Origin: Heterobilharzia americana
Taxonomy: Eukaryota > Platyhelminthes > Trematoda > Strigeidida > Schistosomatidae
Assembly (NCBI GenBank): GCA_944470555.2
Contig: OX104127.1
Span: 97,550,708 to 97,614,707, forward strand
Direction: 5' to 3'
DNA length: 64,000 nt
Shown: positions 33,638-43,939 of the stretch, one piece after another
Layout of the letters: the number at the start of each line of letters is the position of its first letter
Position numbering within the stretch: the first letter of the stretch is position 1
The notes under the pieces: model-generated
What the model saw: only the letters and a program-made list of their open reading frames with translations
The model's database searches: none
Told to the model about the DNA's origin: nothing
Position numbers and translations under genes: made by a program

Positions 33638-35716
33638 TTGGTGAAAGCCTTCGGGAAGCCAATTGGCCGATGTGTCTTCCCACTCCAGATGAAAGCGAAA
33701 GTAAACGTGGGGACATGGAATGTCCGTACGATGTTTGAACCCAGTAAGGCAGCCCAGATTGCAAAGGAGATGAGAAGGTATAACATCGAAGTGCTTGGGA
33801 TTTGCGAAAGCAGATGGAATGGGAGTGGACTCTCCAAACTGTCAACTGGAGAATCAATAATCTACTCCGGTCACCCAGACGCCAACCACGAGCACACTGA
33901 GGGAGTGGCTATCATGATGTCCTCAAGAGCATCGAAGGCTCTCATGCAGTGGGAACCAATCTCCTCCAGGATCATGACAGCAAGATTCAACTCAAAAGGA
34001 AGAAAGGTCACAATCATACAATGTTATGCACCTACAAATAATGCAGAGCAAGAGAAAAAGGAGGAATTCTACAGACAACTTCAGTCAACACTGGACAAGA
34101 CGTCAGTTGGCGATATCAAAATTCTGATGGGCGACATGAATGCCAAACTGGGAGGGGACAACACGGGAAGAGAACTAACCATGGGTCGAGAGGCGCTAGG
34201 TGAAATGAATGAGAATGGAGAATTGTTTGCAGAATTCTGCGCATTCAACGATTTGGTGATTGGAGGCAGTGTGTTCAGGCACAAAGATATCCACAAAGCG
34301 ACGACATGGATTTCACCAGATGGACACACTAAAAATCAAATCGACTTTATCTCAATCTCAAGAAAATGGAGACGCAGTCTACTTAACACAAGGTCAAGAA
34401 GAGGAGCAGATGTAGGTTCAGACCACTATCTAGTGCAAGGAACCTTCCAAATCAAGTTAAAAGCCTTCAAGGAAGCTGGTGATAGACCTCAATTCAAGTA
34501 CAACACTCGGAAACTGAAGGATGAAACTACAAAGGAGATCTTCAAGGCAGCCATCAAGACAAAATGGGAGACGTCGAGGGACATCCCTGAAGAAACCTGT
34601 GTGGAAGAACACTGGAAGTCTTTGAAAGCTATGTGGAAAGAAACCTGCACAACAGTATTAGGAAGGAAGAAGAAAGAAGACAAGGAATGGATCTCGACGG
34701 ATACCTGGAAGCTGATAGAGGAGAGGAGGATGGTGAAGCAGAAGATAAACCAGTGCAAGGATGCTCAACGACAAGAGGAACTGAGCACAATGTATAAAAC
34801 ACTGGACAAAGAAGTGAAGAAGAGTGCACGCAAAGACAAAAGACACTTCTACGAAACACTGGCAAGTGAAGCAGAACAGGCTGCAGGTAAGAGAGACCTG
34901 ACGACATTGTATCAAATAACCAGGTTGCTATCAGGGAAGAGACCAACACAGATGAAACCAATAAAAGATGAAGAAGGAAATTTAATTACAAAAGAAGAGA
35001 AACAGAGGAAACGATGGGCCGACCACTTCAAGAAGCTCTTGAATCGACCACCACCTGCACTTCGTCCAGAAATACCACCTGCAGCCGCTGAATTACAAGT
35101 GAACATTAATCCCCCAACGAAAATGGAAGTCCTGAACGCCATAAAGCTACTGAAATGCGGGAAAGCAGCAGGACCAGATGGAATACCGCCAGAAGCACTG
35201 AGAACAGATGCAGAGACAACAGCGGACATGCTCACACCACTATTGCAGAAGGTGTGGAGGGAAGAGAAGGTACCTGACGATTGGAAGAAGGGTTACCTTG
35301 TCAAACTGCCGAAGAAGGGAGACCTCAGTGCTTGCAAGAACTGGCGCGGAATCACTCTCCTATCCACCCCAAGTAAAATATTAAGCCGCATCATCCTGGA
35401 GAGGCTTAAAGACGCACTGGATTCAAAACTACGACCGGAACAGGCAGGCTTCAGGAAGTACAAATCATGTGCAGACCAAATTGCAACGCTTCGTATCATC
35501 ATAGAACAGAGCGTAGAATGGCAATCAGCTCTCTACCTCAACTTCATCGACTTTGAGAAGGCCTTTGACAGCGTCGACCGAGAAGTAATTTGGAAACTGC
35601 TTCAATACTACGGAGTACCGCAAACCTTTATCCGCCTCATTCAACAACTATATGAAGATGCCACATGCCAAGTAATCCACAATGGGAAGCTCAGTGATGC
35701 TTTTGAAGTGAAGTGA
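33638..35716 (+). CDS. RTE endonuclease-reverse transcriptase, N-terminal 692 residues
   Basis: APE-type endonuclease first: GTWNVRTM at residues 25-32 (Asn28), ESRWNG with Glu57, MGDMNAK with Asp166 and Asn168, GSDHYLV with Asp262-His263. A charged linker rich in Lys/Glu follows (about 330-480). RT palm and fingers come next: KCGKAAGPDGIPPEAL near 505-525, LVKLPKKGDLSACKNWRGI near 550-570, QAGFRKYKSCADQ near 605, and motif A NFIDFEKAFDSVDR with Asp638. Translation stops at TGA just after DAFEVK because of a 5-base insertion. The protein nicks DNA and reverse-transcribes element RNA at the nick. The start at 33638 (MVKAFGKP) is the first ATG in frame; Met18 (MKAKVNVGTWN) is equally possible. 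Truncated here, the protein lacks the YADD-type motif and cannot work alone. Confidence 0.9.
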   Translation: MVKAFGKPIGRCVFPLQMKAKVNVGTWNVRTMFEPSKAAQIAKEMRRYNIEVLGICESRWNGSGLSKLSTGESIIYSGHPDANHEHTEGVAIMMSSRASKALMQWEPISSRIMTARFNSKGRKVTIIQCYAPTNNAEQEKKEEFYRQLQSTLDKTSVGDIKILMGDMNAKLGGDNTGRELTMGREALGEMNENGELFAEFCAFNDLVIGGSVFRHKDIHKATTWISPDGHTKNQIDFISISRKWRRSLLNTRSRRGADVGSDHYLVQGTFQIKLKAFKEAGDRPQFKYNTRKLKDETTKEIFKAAIKTKWETSRDIPEETCVEEHWKSLKAMWKETCTTVLGRKKKEDKEWISTDTWKLIEERRMVKQKINQCKDAQRQEELSTMYKTLDKEVKKSARKDKRHFYETLASEAEQAAGKRDLTTLYQITRLLSGKRPTQMKPIKDEEGNLITKEEKQRKRWADHFKKLLNRPPPALRPEIPPAAAELQVNINPPTKMEVLNAIKLLKCGKAAGPDGIPPEALRTDAETTADMLTPLLQKVWREEKVPDDWKKGYLVKLPKKGDLSACKNWRGITLLSTPSKILSRIILERLKDALDSKLRPEQAGFRKYKSCADQIATLRIIIEQSVEWQSALYLNFIDFEKAFDSVDREVIWKLLQYYGVPQTFIRLIQQLYEDATCQVIHNGKLSDAFEVK

Positions 35717-36450
35717 AGACAGGAGTGAAACAAGGTTGCCTACTATCCCCCATGATATTCCTTATTGTGGTGGACTGGATCATGCAGCAAACAGTAGGCA
35801 GCGAGAAGAGGGGGATACACTGGACGACGGAAAAGAACCTAGAAGACTTGGATTTCGCCGATGACTTATGCCTAATGTCACACAAACTTGAAGATCTGCA
35901 GGCAAAAACTAACAAGTTGATAGAAGAGGCAGCGAAGACGGGACTTCAGGTGAATATAGAGAAGACAGAAGTGATGAAGATACCGCACCACCACCATCAA
36001 CAACAACAACAAACTCCAATCACCGTCAACGGGAGAAACTTGAAGGAAGTAACCTCCTTCACTTATCTAGGAAGCACTGTTTCAACTACAGGCGGGACGG
36101 ACGAGGACGTCAAAGTCAGAATCGGAAAAGCAAGACAGGCGTTCATTAGCCTGAAACCAGTGTGGAGATCTTCTGCACTCAGCATGCGGAACAAGATACG
36201 GATTTTCAACACCAACGTCAAGTCAGTGCTCTTGTATGGCTCAGAGACTTGGCGCGTCACGAAAGGCATTTCCAATAAACTACAGACATTCATCAACAAC
36301 TGCTTACGCTGGCTCGATACTGAAGATCAGATGGCCAGAAAGAATAAGCAACAAGGAACTCTGGGAACGAACCAACCAAGAACCTATCACGCAACAAATA
36401 TGCAGGAAGAAGTGGAGATGGATTGGCCATGCACTGAGAAGGCCGACTGA
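35713..36450 (+). pseudogene. RTE reverse transcriptase, continuation after frameshift
   Basis: Resumes at KTGVKQGCLLSPMIF (motif B region) directly after the tandem repeat GAAGTGAAGTGAAG, where five bases (GTGAA) are duplicated; removing them would restore the frame. Motif C is intact (LDFADDLCLM; FADD at 35854-35865). A run of His and Gln codons (35988-36011) lies before ITVNGRNLKEVTSFTYLGS, followed by the thumb (IRIFNTNVKSVLLYGSETWR). The frame is lost again after NCLRWLDTEDQ near 36320. Confidence 0.85.
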
Positions 36451-36655
36451 GGACATCACGCGCCAGGCCCTCGAGTGGAATCCCCATGGGAAGCGACGAG
36501 TTGGACGTCCGAGGGTGACATGGAGGAGGTCGTGCGAGGAGGAAATGAGAGCTTCTGGGCTGTCGTGGAACCAGGTTCAAAAGATCTCAGAGAACAGAGG
36601 TCACTGGAGGCGTGCTACTGAAGCCCTATGTTCCACTAGGAACCCAAGGGACTAA
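36236..36655 (+). pseudogene. RTE C-terminal basic tail, third frame
   Basis: From about 36320 this frame carries the real end of the protein: ILKIRWPERISNKELWERTN, then ICRKKWRWIGHALRRP, EWNPHGKRRVGRPRVTWRR, and HWRRATEALCSTRNPRD before TAA at 36653. Such Trp/Arg-rich tails, with K-W-x-W-I-G-H and G-R-P-x-x-x-W-R-R, are usual at the end of RTE-type proteins and probably bind nucleic acid. The first 28 residues of this open stretch are only a shadow of the neighbouring frame. A single-base-class shift in 36300-36330 separates it from the previous piece. Confidence 0.8.
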
Positions 36656-36680
36656 TAATAATAATAATAAATACAAATTA
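36652..36680 (+). repeat. (TAA)n tail and right target-site duplication
   Basis: Six TAA units end the element; AAATACAAATTA (36669-36680) repeats 33428-33439. The tail merges with the duplication, so its exact edge is uncertain by one or two bases. Confidence 0.85.
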
Positions 36681-36689
36681 GGGACAAGT

Positions 36690-39600
36690 TAGTAGATGTT
36701 AACAAATTCAATAGTGATATTTTTAAGAAAGGATTTAATCACCACTCAATAACAGTAGAAAAACACGCAGAAATGAGGATATTTAGGCGAAAGAAGACTT
36801 TAAATTCTGTTGACACCTGTCATACAGAGATTTACAACTCTTTGATAGTTTTATCATGCTAAAATGCAGTTATGTGTTCGAAAGCTTCTTTGCTAGTTTA
36901 CATATGACTCAACGGTTAGTACTTGAGTACTGACAAAATGGATGATCTCAGCTCAGCACTTTCGTAATTTGTTAATGAAACCAGTGAAGTAAAACCAGAA
37001 TACAGGTGACTACGGCATAAAAGATGTTAAAAGTGAGTTGTTCTGTGGGTTAGGGTTCAGGTTGGCAAACGTTCCACTGTCATGCCAGACATCGTCACCC
37101 GTTCATCGGAGCTTCAAACGGGAGTGTCCCAAAGACGATGGCTAGCCTGACACTGAAACATTTTCCATTTTAAACCCTAAGTAATAAAACGACTCACTGT
37201 GAAAATCCCACATTAACGGAATGACTTCTGAAAGGAAAATTTTAGAGTTGCATAGAAAAAACTTTTCGCGGTACATTCTTAATTTAGGCACGGAAAATAT
37301 CAGTAATTAGAATACCAAAGAAAAAGAAACGATTTCAAACATCGGTATTGTTTTCTTATCACATGAATAACTTGTATCTAGATGCACTTCGTATAAACCA
37401 TGTAAATTTCCACCTATCACGCCACGTTTAAAACTGGTCATTTGTATAACCTTAAATAAGTATAGCCTCAGACTTTTTATATAAGAATATTGTAGGTTGA
37501 TGTTTTTTATTTTGATGCTAATGGTTAAACCCGAAATATTGTCAACTTCTGGTCAGGAAGCCGAAGAAAAATTCATGAGTAGCAGTTACGTATCTGAATC
37601 ATGAAAAGAAACAGGCTAGATTTATTGAATAACGCTAAGATGAAATATTATTGCTAAATAAGATCCTCTCCACTTTATATATTTCCTTCTTTGATAAGCA
37701 GTTTGAGCGCATAACTGAATCTGGCAGAGATATTGTTATATGTGATTCTACAGATGCAACTTTGAAGTAGAAATATTTAATAAAAAGTGAAGATACATCT
37801 GTGTTTTTTCTCAGTGCTATTCCCTTAAGCGAGCAACTTTGAATATTCCTGTTTCCAATCAGCAGACACCGAGCACTTTGAATCCACCCAGGTAGACTAC
37901 ATTGTCAGTTTTAATGTCTGATTGCGGATAATTTCTCAAGCAAATAATGTTATCTTGACAAACCATCATCACTAGTTATAACTTAGCTATTCAGTTAGAC
38001 TTAATATCTCCCAGAGAACGAGTAGTGTACCTCTAAACCTTCAAGCTAAAGCAGTTGTGGACAAACATTCTAACTCGGGTAAACATGTGTCGGGCGTTAT
38101 GTTATTAAATGACCAGCATCCTGTTCCCTCAAAGCTCTCTGCATGTCGGTCATCTGCAAAGACAAGGAACATGTATATAAGACTTTATTCATATAATACA
38201 AAATATAAAATATCTACAATACCGTATTTAGCTCGTCTCCTGTGCAATGAAGAACGTATTAGAAATAAACTAACTAGTCAACTTTTGTATCTGAAAGCAA
38301 ACTAAATAATGAGTACTCAGCTTGTTATTATTTATGAATTATGAATCTAATTTCTTATGTGATTGTTAATCTAGGTAAACGCTACATTTTCAAGAAAGTT
38401 GTAGACTGAATGAATATTTTTATTTCATATGTAACTTATACTTGTTTCACTTTGCTGTGTATACATGTTCACCGTTTCTGTTCAACTGATGCCACATGAT
38501 ATGTGCTGAAAATTCTAGAAGGTACCCCGAAATATCTTTCAGAATAAAGCCATTATTATTATTCCAAAAGCAATGAATTGGAATTTTATATTTCAGAAAT
38601 ATGTTTACTAGCTTAGTTTTTGTATAAAGTAACAGAAATTTATTAGTAAGAATACTTTTAACTACAAAATGACGACGGAAATTTAAACTTGAGCCAGAGA
38701 ATTCTCACTGTGTTAATATTGATAAAATGAACAAATATCCAAACTAAAATAGATTTTATTTTTTGTTTAACTGAAAACGAAATGTTTGACTTGGAATTTC
38801 ACTTTACACATATGTAAAACAAATGTTAGTCGTATGCTTAACACTGAATACAGTTGTATACCTTTAAGGCATACACGTTTCTGATGTACTATGCTAGGTC
38901 ACTGGATAGTGACTGAAGAAATATAATCGAATTTCATGTACTAACCGAATTCAACCGATTGGTTGATAATATAGTCACCAAGCAGGAGAGATTAATAATG
39001 TGGTGCAGTTACTTTAACGCACTGATGAAAAGCTGCGGACATAAACTTCATCCCAATAAGACTGATAAACTTCCTTCTCTATATTTCTAACAAAACGGAG
39101 CAGAACTTTTGAACTTAAGAAATAAATTCAAGTAGAATTTATTTTATTGACGCCTCACCTGAGTTTCTACTGTTTGAAGCCATCGAGTGAATCTTCGTCT
39201 CAGCGTTATGCAACATAACTTTTAAAATCCTGCTATCAAGTTTAAGAAAGTAATGGCATCAACTACTGATAACTCCAAAGTCTTTGTAGTTACCTATCAA
39301 TGATTTTTTATCAAGTATACAGGAAAATATCAGTAAACAATATCATATGTATATGTAAATATTTGTATGTACAAGGCCTCAGGGGATAATATGAACTATT
39401 AGGCTAGCAGGTGGATTAGATTTGTGGAAGATACTCTGCATTCACTCTACTAATTGAAACAAAATATCATATCACCTAACACTTGTTCATGTATAAATCT
39501 TTGCGACTGTATCCATAAACAACTTATATTTGTTTATTCCAACAAAGATGTGCCTTACTAATCACATACATTCAGATTAAGGTAATTAATGTATATATAT

Positions 39601-40185
39601 ATGTATATATGTAATGTTCGTGCTGATTCGATATTCACTTGAGATATACTAAGCTAGTTAATAAGTAGGGAAATAGGAAATAAGAACTATTTAAAATTTT
39701 TTCATTGATGACAAGCACGACAAAAAGTCGATACTTACTACAACGTAGACATTTTCAGTCAGAGCTTCATTTTTCATTTCATTTTGTCAAATAAAGGTAC
39801 CAATAGAAGTATGTATATCTCTATGCTTTGTGCCAAGTAAATTTATATCAGAAACTAATCATGATCCCATGTTATATTACCTATGTGTCAACGAAATGTT
39901 TTGCTAAATCGTCGGATCATTATACTTTTAGTATTGTTCCATTGCCCTTATTCTAAACTAACTTTCGGAGTTTAATTTGAGGTTTGAAGGGGATTTGATA
40001 TAATTCAAGATTAGTAAAATCTCCTTTAGCCCAAGAACGGATCACTGCATAGTGTTCATTAGTGATATGGTTTGAAATGGACAGCCCGAAAAGCCATGAC
40101 CTTAGGGTTAACCAGTTGAAAATGAAATTGATGTCATCTGAAAACCCAAGTGGATGGTTGCACTGTATCACAAATTGACAAAAAT
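36690..40185. other. AT-rich DNA, mostly featureless
   Basis: A GC-richer patch at 37045-37165 (GTTAGGGTTCAGG...) is a possible repeat remnant I cannot name. 37982-38305 (+) is open for 108 codons and begins protein-like (SSVPLNLQAKAVVDKHSNSG), but it lacks a clear donor. A (TA)n-like patch lies near 39590-39611. No gene is called. Confidence 0.4.
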
Positions 40186-40189
40186 AGGA

Positions 40190-40385
40190 AACCAGGGACC
40201 ACTGAAATCCAACTCAATAGCAAAATGCTTAAGGGGTTTATTGTGAGGGGTGAACATCTTGAAATCGATCCCCAGCAAGGCTGTTGGTGTACATTGCTGA
40301 AGAGTCTTATGCTACGATGAAACACTTATCTACTGATCTTAGGTCTTTGGTATTTCTCCAACTAGCATCAGTCCGTTAATTACGG
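40190..40385 (+). mobile_element. tRNA-headed SINE, family II, decayed
   Basis: Box B-like TTGAAATCGATCCCCAG at 40259-40275 is followed by GTTGGTGTACATTGCTGAAGA (CUGANGA kept), GTCTTATGCTACGAT in place of stem II, GAAAC, then a degraded tail. Same order as at 21.63 kb. Box A is weak. Confidence 0.5.
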
Positions 40386-40534
40386 CAACTCAAAACTAAC
40401 TGTATCCTAATTTAAGCTTGAGTTAGAAGACCACTGCCGAATTATCCGACCTCTGTTGGTAGATAAGCTACTATGCAGACGCCTAAATACTGCCGGATAA
40501 TCGTGATGTTGCAGTCACACTGGATGTCATGCCT

Positions 40535-40790
40535 CACTGGCTTAGTAGATAACTATTTGCCGTTTGACGCGATGGATACTGAGTTGAAGCTTCAATGGGA
40601 GCAACATTAATCACTGGGGTGCAGGTACATCGCGCTGACGAATCTCAAATGGGATGAAACGTCCCTCATAGATTTGTATGTTAGCTACAACCAATTAAAT
40701 AATAATAAATATTCAGCTGATATCAAGGCGTTGACATAGAAGCCCATTTGCCAACAGAGGTCAAGCGATTTGGCTCTGCATAGCAATGGT
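40535..40790 (+). mobile_element. hammerhead-bearing SINE, family I, decayed ribozyme
   Basis: Box A-like TGGCTTAGTAGATAAC (40539-40554), box B degraded (40581-40593), then GGGGTGCAGGTACATC, CTGACGA, stem II ATCTC/GGGAT (pairing kept with changed bases), GAAAC, but stem III and the 3' strand of stem I are lost (CGTCCCTCATAGATTT). The 3' part (GCCCATTTGCCAACAGAGGT, 40742-40761) matches that of the copy at 43.94 kb. Confidence 0.65.
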
Positions 40791-40794
40791 AACT

Positions 40795-41565
40795 ACAAGT
40801 TCAATAACGAAAACTAATAAACCACTTCCGAAAATTGCACATGCTTTTTCTTTTCAAGCTTGTCTATATCTTAACAGAGCGTTAACTTTCACAAGCATAT
40901 AATTTGGCATCATAATAAAGTCATTTACATAAGTAATTCGTTTCAAATTTTTTTACTGATAACTTTTTTCTATATAACTTCCTGTAATACTGACTTTATT
41001 AGTCTTTAAGTCTTATCAACAAAACAACTGAAGTAATGAATTATATTATTTCGACTTTCATTAGTATTTATATAATAATCCGACATCGAATACTCACTTA
41101 TAGATATGAGATTAAAAATATTGATAAGATGCCTAAAACTGGACGAGTTTAGTATGAATTCTGTCATTTTAACAATAATTAACTTTCGATGTCATCTTTC
41201 TCCTATGCAATGCCATTCGTATTTGAAGATACACTAGGATTCCAATATTTTACAAGCTGATTTATCCACATTCTGAAAAGGTTCGAAAACAGTAGTCTGA
41301 CGTTCATTCGTTACTGCACTACATAGTGTAGTTGAATAGACGTTTAATTTAATTATCAGGAAGAGCTTTTGGAAGTTATATTTTCACTTTACTCTTTCCT
41401 TTATTTCAATATTCTGCAAAATCTTCACATAGTCTTTTACATTGAAATAGAGCGAGCACAACAGTTTTATAGGAATAGCAAGGACTAATTATATTACGGA
41501 ATTACACTTTAGTTGCTTACATCCTAAAACTATAAATCGAACGTTTATTCTTACTCGATATATTT
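40795..41565. other. AT-rich DNA, no gene seen
   Basis: Nothing recognised. Confidence 0.4.
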
Positions 41566-41569
41566 GATA

Positions 41570-41815
41570 TAGACAGGATAACATTGATGTTGCTAAACTA
41601 AAGTGTTCAACAACATAATTAATAATTTCTTCGTTGATAGAGTACATGAACTTAAACTGACTACAATAAATAATAAACAGGTGAACTCGAACTTGATGCG
41701 TCTCTCTGGAGCAGCAGTTGTCAAGCAATTAAAACCAAAACTATGTATCCAGAAAGAAAACGTTGTCTGTTTCATCCTACAGTGGTGGGTTTTTGAGTTA
41801 TATGTCCTCATGATT
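41570..41815 (+). pseudogene. PLE (family B) GIY-YIG C-terminus, relic
   Basis: Reads IDVAKTKVFNN-like sequence, then MRLSGAAVVKQLKPKLCIQK (about 41695-41754) followed by ENVVCFILQWW. The KQLKPKLCIQK string is the standard end of the family B protein (compare IRKFKLALCIRKQ at 4.5 kb). The nuclease core is missing. 5'-truncated copy. Confidence 0.55.
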
Positions 41816-42107
41816 TTATTTCATATATTATTTGTGTCATGCAACATCATTGCCAATCCCTAAACAAGTGTTCTGAGTCAAACAGAAGTCCCAGGTTCAA
41901 GAAAGGATTTAATTCAGTTTCCTCAAAATTAGTTTAAACTTGAAGACTTCATTACTAGTACAGAAGTAGTATTAAGGTAAGCAGATAAAAAAGCCAGGAA
42001 AATATACGCACACAGTGTGCACAGGCGGTGAAACAGAACAAAAAATTAAAAAGAAATTTGATGAAACAATAAGTAGATGATATAAGTAAGCGCAGAATTA
42101 TGACATT

Positions 42108-42138
42108 TGGCATGACATGACATGGCATGGCATGACAT
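42108..42138. repeat. (CATGA/CATGG)n pentamer run
   Basis: About six pentamers: GGCATGACATGACATGGCAT and on. Not linked to any element I recognise. Confidence 0.8.
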
Positions 42139-42239
42139 TTGACAAAGCAGATAATAAAAAGTCAAGGTTCGAGAGATTTCATGACCTAAACTTCATAATT
42201 CTCACAATTTTAGGCATATGCAAGATAACGTACAACTAG

Positions 42240-42505
42240 ACCACAACGCAAAGTTATAATTTTTGCTGTACCTACTGATATACTGATTGACATATCTCTG
42301 GAGGCAGTTAGAAATGGAATGAATGATGACAATGAGCTTATGCATCTAATTGAGGCTTTAGTCGAGGAAACCATGCTAGGTGTGCGCTTACTTCTGAAGT
42401 CTACAGTTTTCCATCTACAAGATAAAAAATATCCAAAAATAAAAAGTTGTTACCATGGGATCATAAATAGTGTCTATCGTCCTAGATATATTTATGGATT
42501 TTAGT
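42240..42505 (+). pseudogene. PLE (family A) RT finger/palm fragment
   Basis: Reads VPTDILIDISLEAVRNGMND (about 42270-42330), then LVEETMLGVRLLLKSTVFHL and QDKK, and a degraded equivalent of EGVAIGSPISPIVADIFID. The good copy at 53.1 kb has IPTDMVMEAVRNGLKDN and IEEIILGVRLCLTYTVFKFQ in the same order. The catalytic YVDD part is absent: at 42505 the sequence switches to a terminal block in the opposite orientation. Confidence 0.65.
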
Positions 42506-42790
42506 CTGTTTGTCAGAAATGTCACACAGTGAAACAGCATCATTTACTGGATAACGTTTTGGACACAATTTTTTGTCCGTATTCATATCACATAACTCCA
42601 CAACACTGAGACATATTTAATCTACTTCTGATCTCTTTCGTTTAGTTTTAAGTGTGGTAAAATTTCCCATATAACTGGGACAGGTGCAGAATATTTTCTG
42701 TTGCGTGTATTGAATGCTCATCCGGTAAGTAAAGATTCCGTTATCAATCTCTCCCTCTACTACACTGTTACCTTTTAACGTTGTTAAAAA
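42505..42790 (-). mobile_element. PLE (family A) terminal block, inverted relative to neighbour
   Basis: Plus-strand sequence from TTTAGTCTGTTTGTCAGAAA to TTATCAATCTCTCCCTCTAC matches 51778-52040 collinearly, i.e. a minus-strand PLE 3' end. The hairpin GGAC/GTCC followed by AAAACGTTATCCAGTAAAT is preserved on the minus strand. It abuts the plus-strand RT fragment at 42505 without spacer. Confidence 0.65.
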
Positions 42791-42984
42791 TTTCCGTTAT
42801 CAAAATGAGAAGATACATAAGCGAACAATTTTTTTAAATTTCCTCCCATAAGGCTTTACGTTAATATACATGGATCTTTTTACCTATAAAACATTGCACC
42901 AATCACGGTGGATTATTTAAGCTATGGTAACTAGGGCATGTAGCATGCAAATAGTAGATATCTGAATAACAATGATAATAATAA

Positions 42985-43240
42985 TATTTTTGAAACACTT
43001 AGTCCCTTTTATAGATTTGGATAAGGTAATTAGAAGACGTAGATCATCAGAAAAATGTGATGTATCTGCACTACATATCTGATCAAACAATTACTCGCTA
43101 AGGCATTATATATGAAAACTGGATTTGACAGAAGGACACATATTACATAAAGGAATTCAATAATAAGAGAGATAATGTAAGGAAAAAAGATAAGATTTGA
43201 AGACGACTTTGGTAATACGATAAAATTAGCGTTATTAGGG
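42985..43240 (-). mobile_element. PLE (family B) 3' end fragment, non-coding
   Basis: Resembles the left arm of the 3.85-4.27 kb palindrome: ACTTAGTCCCTTTTATAGAT against AGCTGGTCCCTTTGATAAAT, then GAAAAATGTGATGTAT against GAAACGTGATGTAT and onward. Moderate similarity only. Confidence 0.4.
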
Positions 43241-43244
43241 TAGG

Positions 43245-43935
43245 CTTAGCGTAAGGACAAACTGTTTTTGCTTACACTACAGAGGGTTAAATTTATTTAT
43301 GGTGAGCTTTCCATGAAACCTTAGTGCACGCTTCTCACAGTTTCTGGCTGCGGTCCAAACTTTCACCTCACTTTCAATCATCACTCAGTACAAATACTAG
43401 TCTGCCAAACTACAGCTACCTCAGATAGTCAAATCATTTAAAAAAAATAGTAAAAGCTATTTTAATACCAGTTCTGTGACATTTCATGATGATAGGTTTT
43501 CCAATGGATAATGACGGTTGTCTGCCACCTGCGCTTGTTTGTGAATCCAGCTACTTTAGGAGCCAGTTTTCTACGTGTTCCGCGACCCTCAAGTGCATAT
43601 CTCGATTGGTCTTCGCTGTTTATATGTCCACACACACCTGTAAATTTATAAACGCAATTGGATGTGATGCAATCGTTTATCCAGTGTTATGGTGTATGTT
43701 GCAGCAGGTGTTTAACTTTCTAAGCTACCGTACGCGTAGCTGCATAGTACATTTTGCACACCCTAACCTTCGTTTTAATATTACGCTATTAGATTCTCCC
43801 CTGTGTGGTAACGCGATAAAAAAGCATATCTTCTAGAAAGAGTACAGACAAGGTTTCAATCGTGGCTGATTTTTGCAGCGGTTTATGGATATCTGTTCTC
43901 CATTAAATAGAAATAACTACTACCGTTGTACAAGT
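43245..43935. other. GC-richer stretch of unknown nature
   Basis: 43486-43836 (+) is open for 116 codons, Cys-rich (12 Cys) and starts with ATG. The base composition departs from the AT-rich surroundings, but I recognise no protein, and a repeat origin is as likely as a gene. 43320-43410 weakly resembles the sequence after the tRNA-like element at 16.0 kb. Confidence 0.3.
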
Positions 43936-43939
43936 GGTT

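Larger units (their letters stand above)
33440..36668 (+). mobile_element. full-length RTE-type non-LTR retrotransposon, nearly intact
   Basis: About 3.2 kb with a complete 5' leader (33440-33637), an APE endonuclease plus RT coding region, a basic C-terminal tail and a (TAA)n 3' end (36652-36670). A perfect 12-bp duplication flanks it, which fixes both ends and shows insertion by target-primed reverse transcription. The 5' end starts AACCTCGCCTGGTTAACTAG, as does the copy ending at 54772 (minus strand), so this is the true start. Coding is broken in only two places (near 35706-35716 and near 36300-36330). It is the best reference in the window for the copies at 16, 25, 48, 51-54 and 60 kb. 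Confidence 0.95.

Noticed and set aside
34081..35502. Long minus-strand open frames opposite the intact RTE
   Set aside because: They are antisense shadows of the RTE protein and show no independent coding features.
37045..37065. Telomere-type repeat (TTAGGG)
   Set aside because: Only one full TTAGGG unit (part of GGGTTAGGGTT), so not a telomeric array.
37982..38305. 108-codon open stretch (+) as a possible exon
   Set aside because: Start looks protein-like but no convincing donor and the second half is AT-rich and chance-like.
42108..42138. CRISPR-like or regulatory repeat
   Set aside because: It is a simple pentamer microsatellite with no spacers; a eukaryotic genome has no CRISPR arrays.
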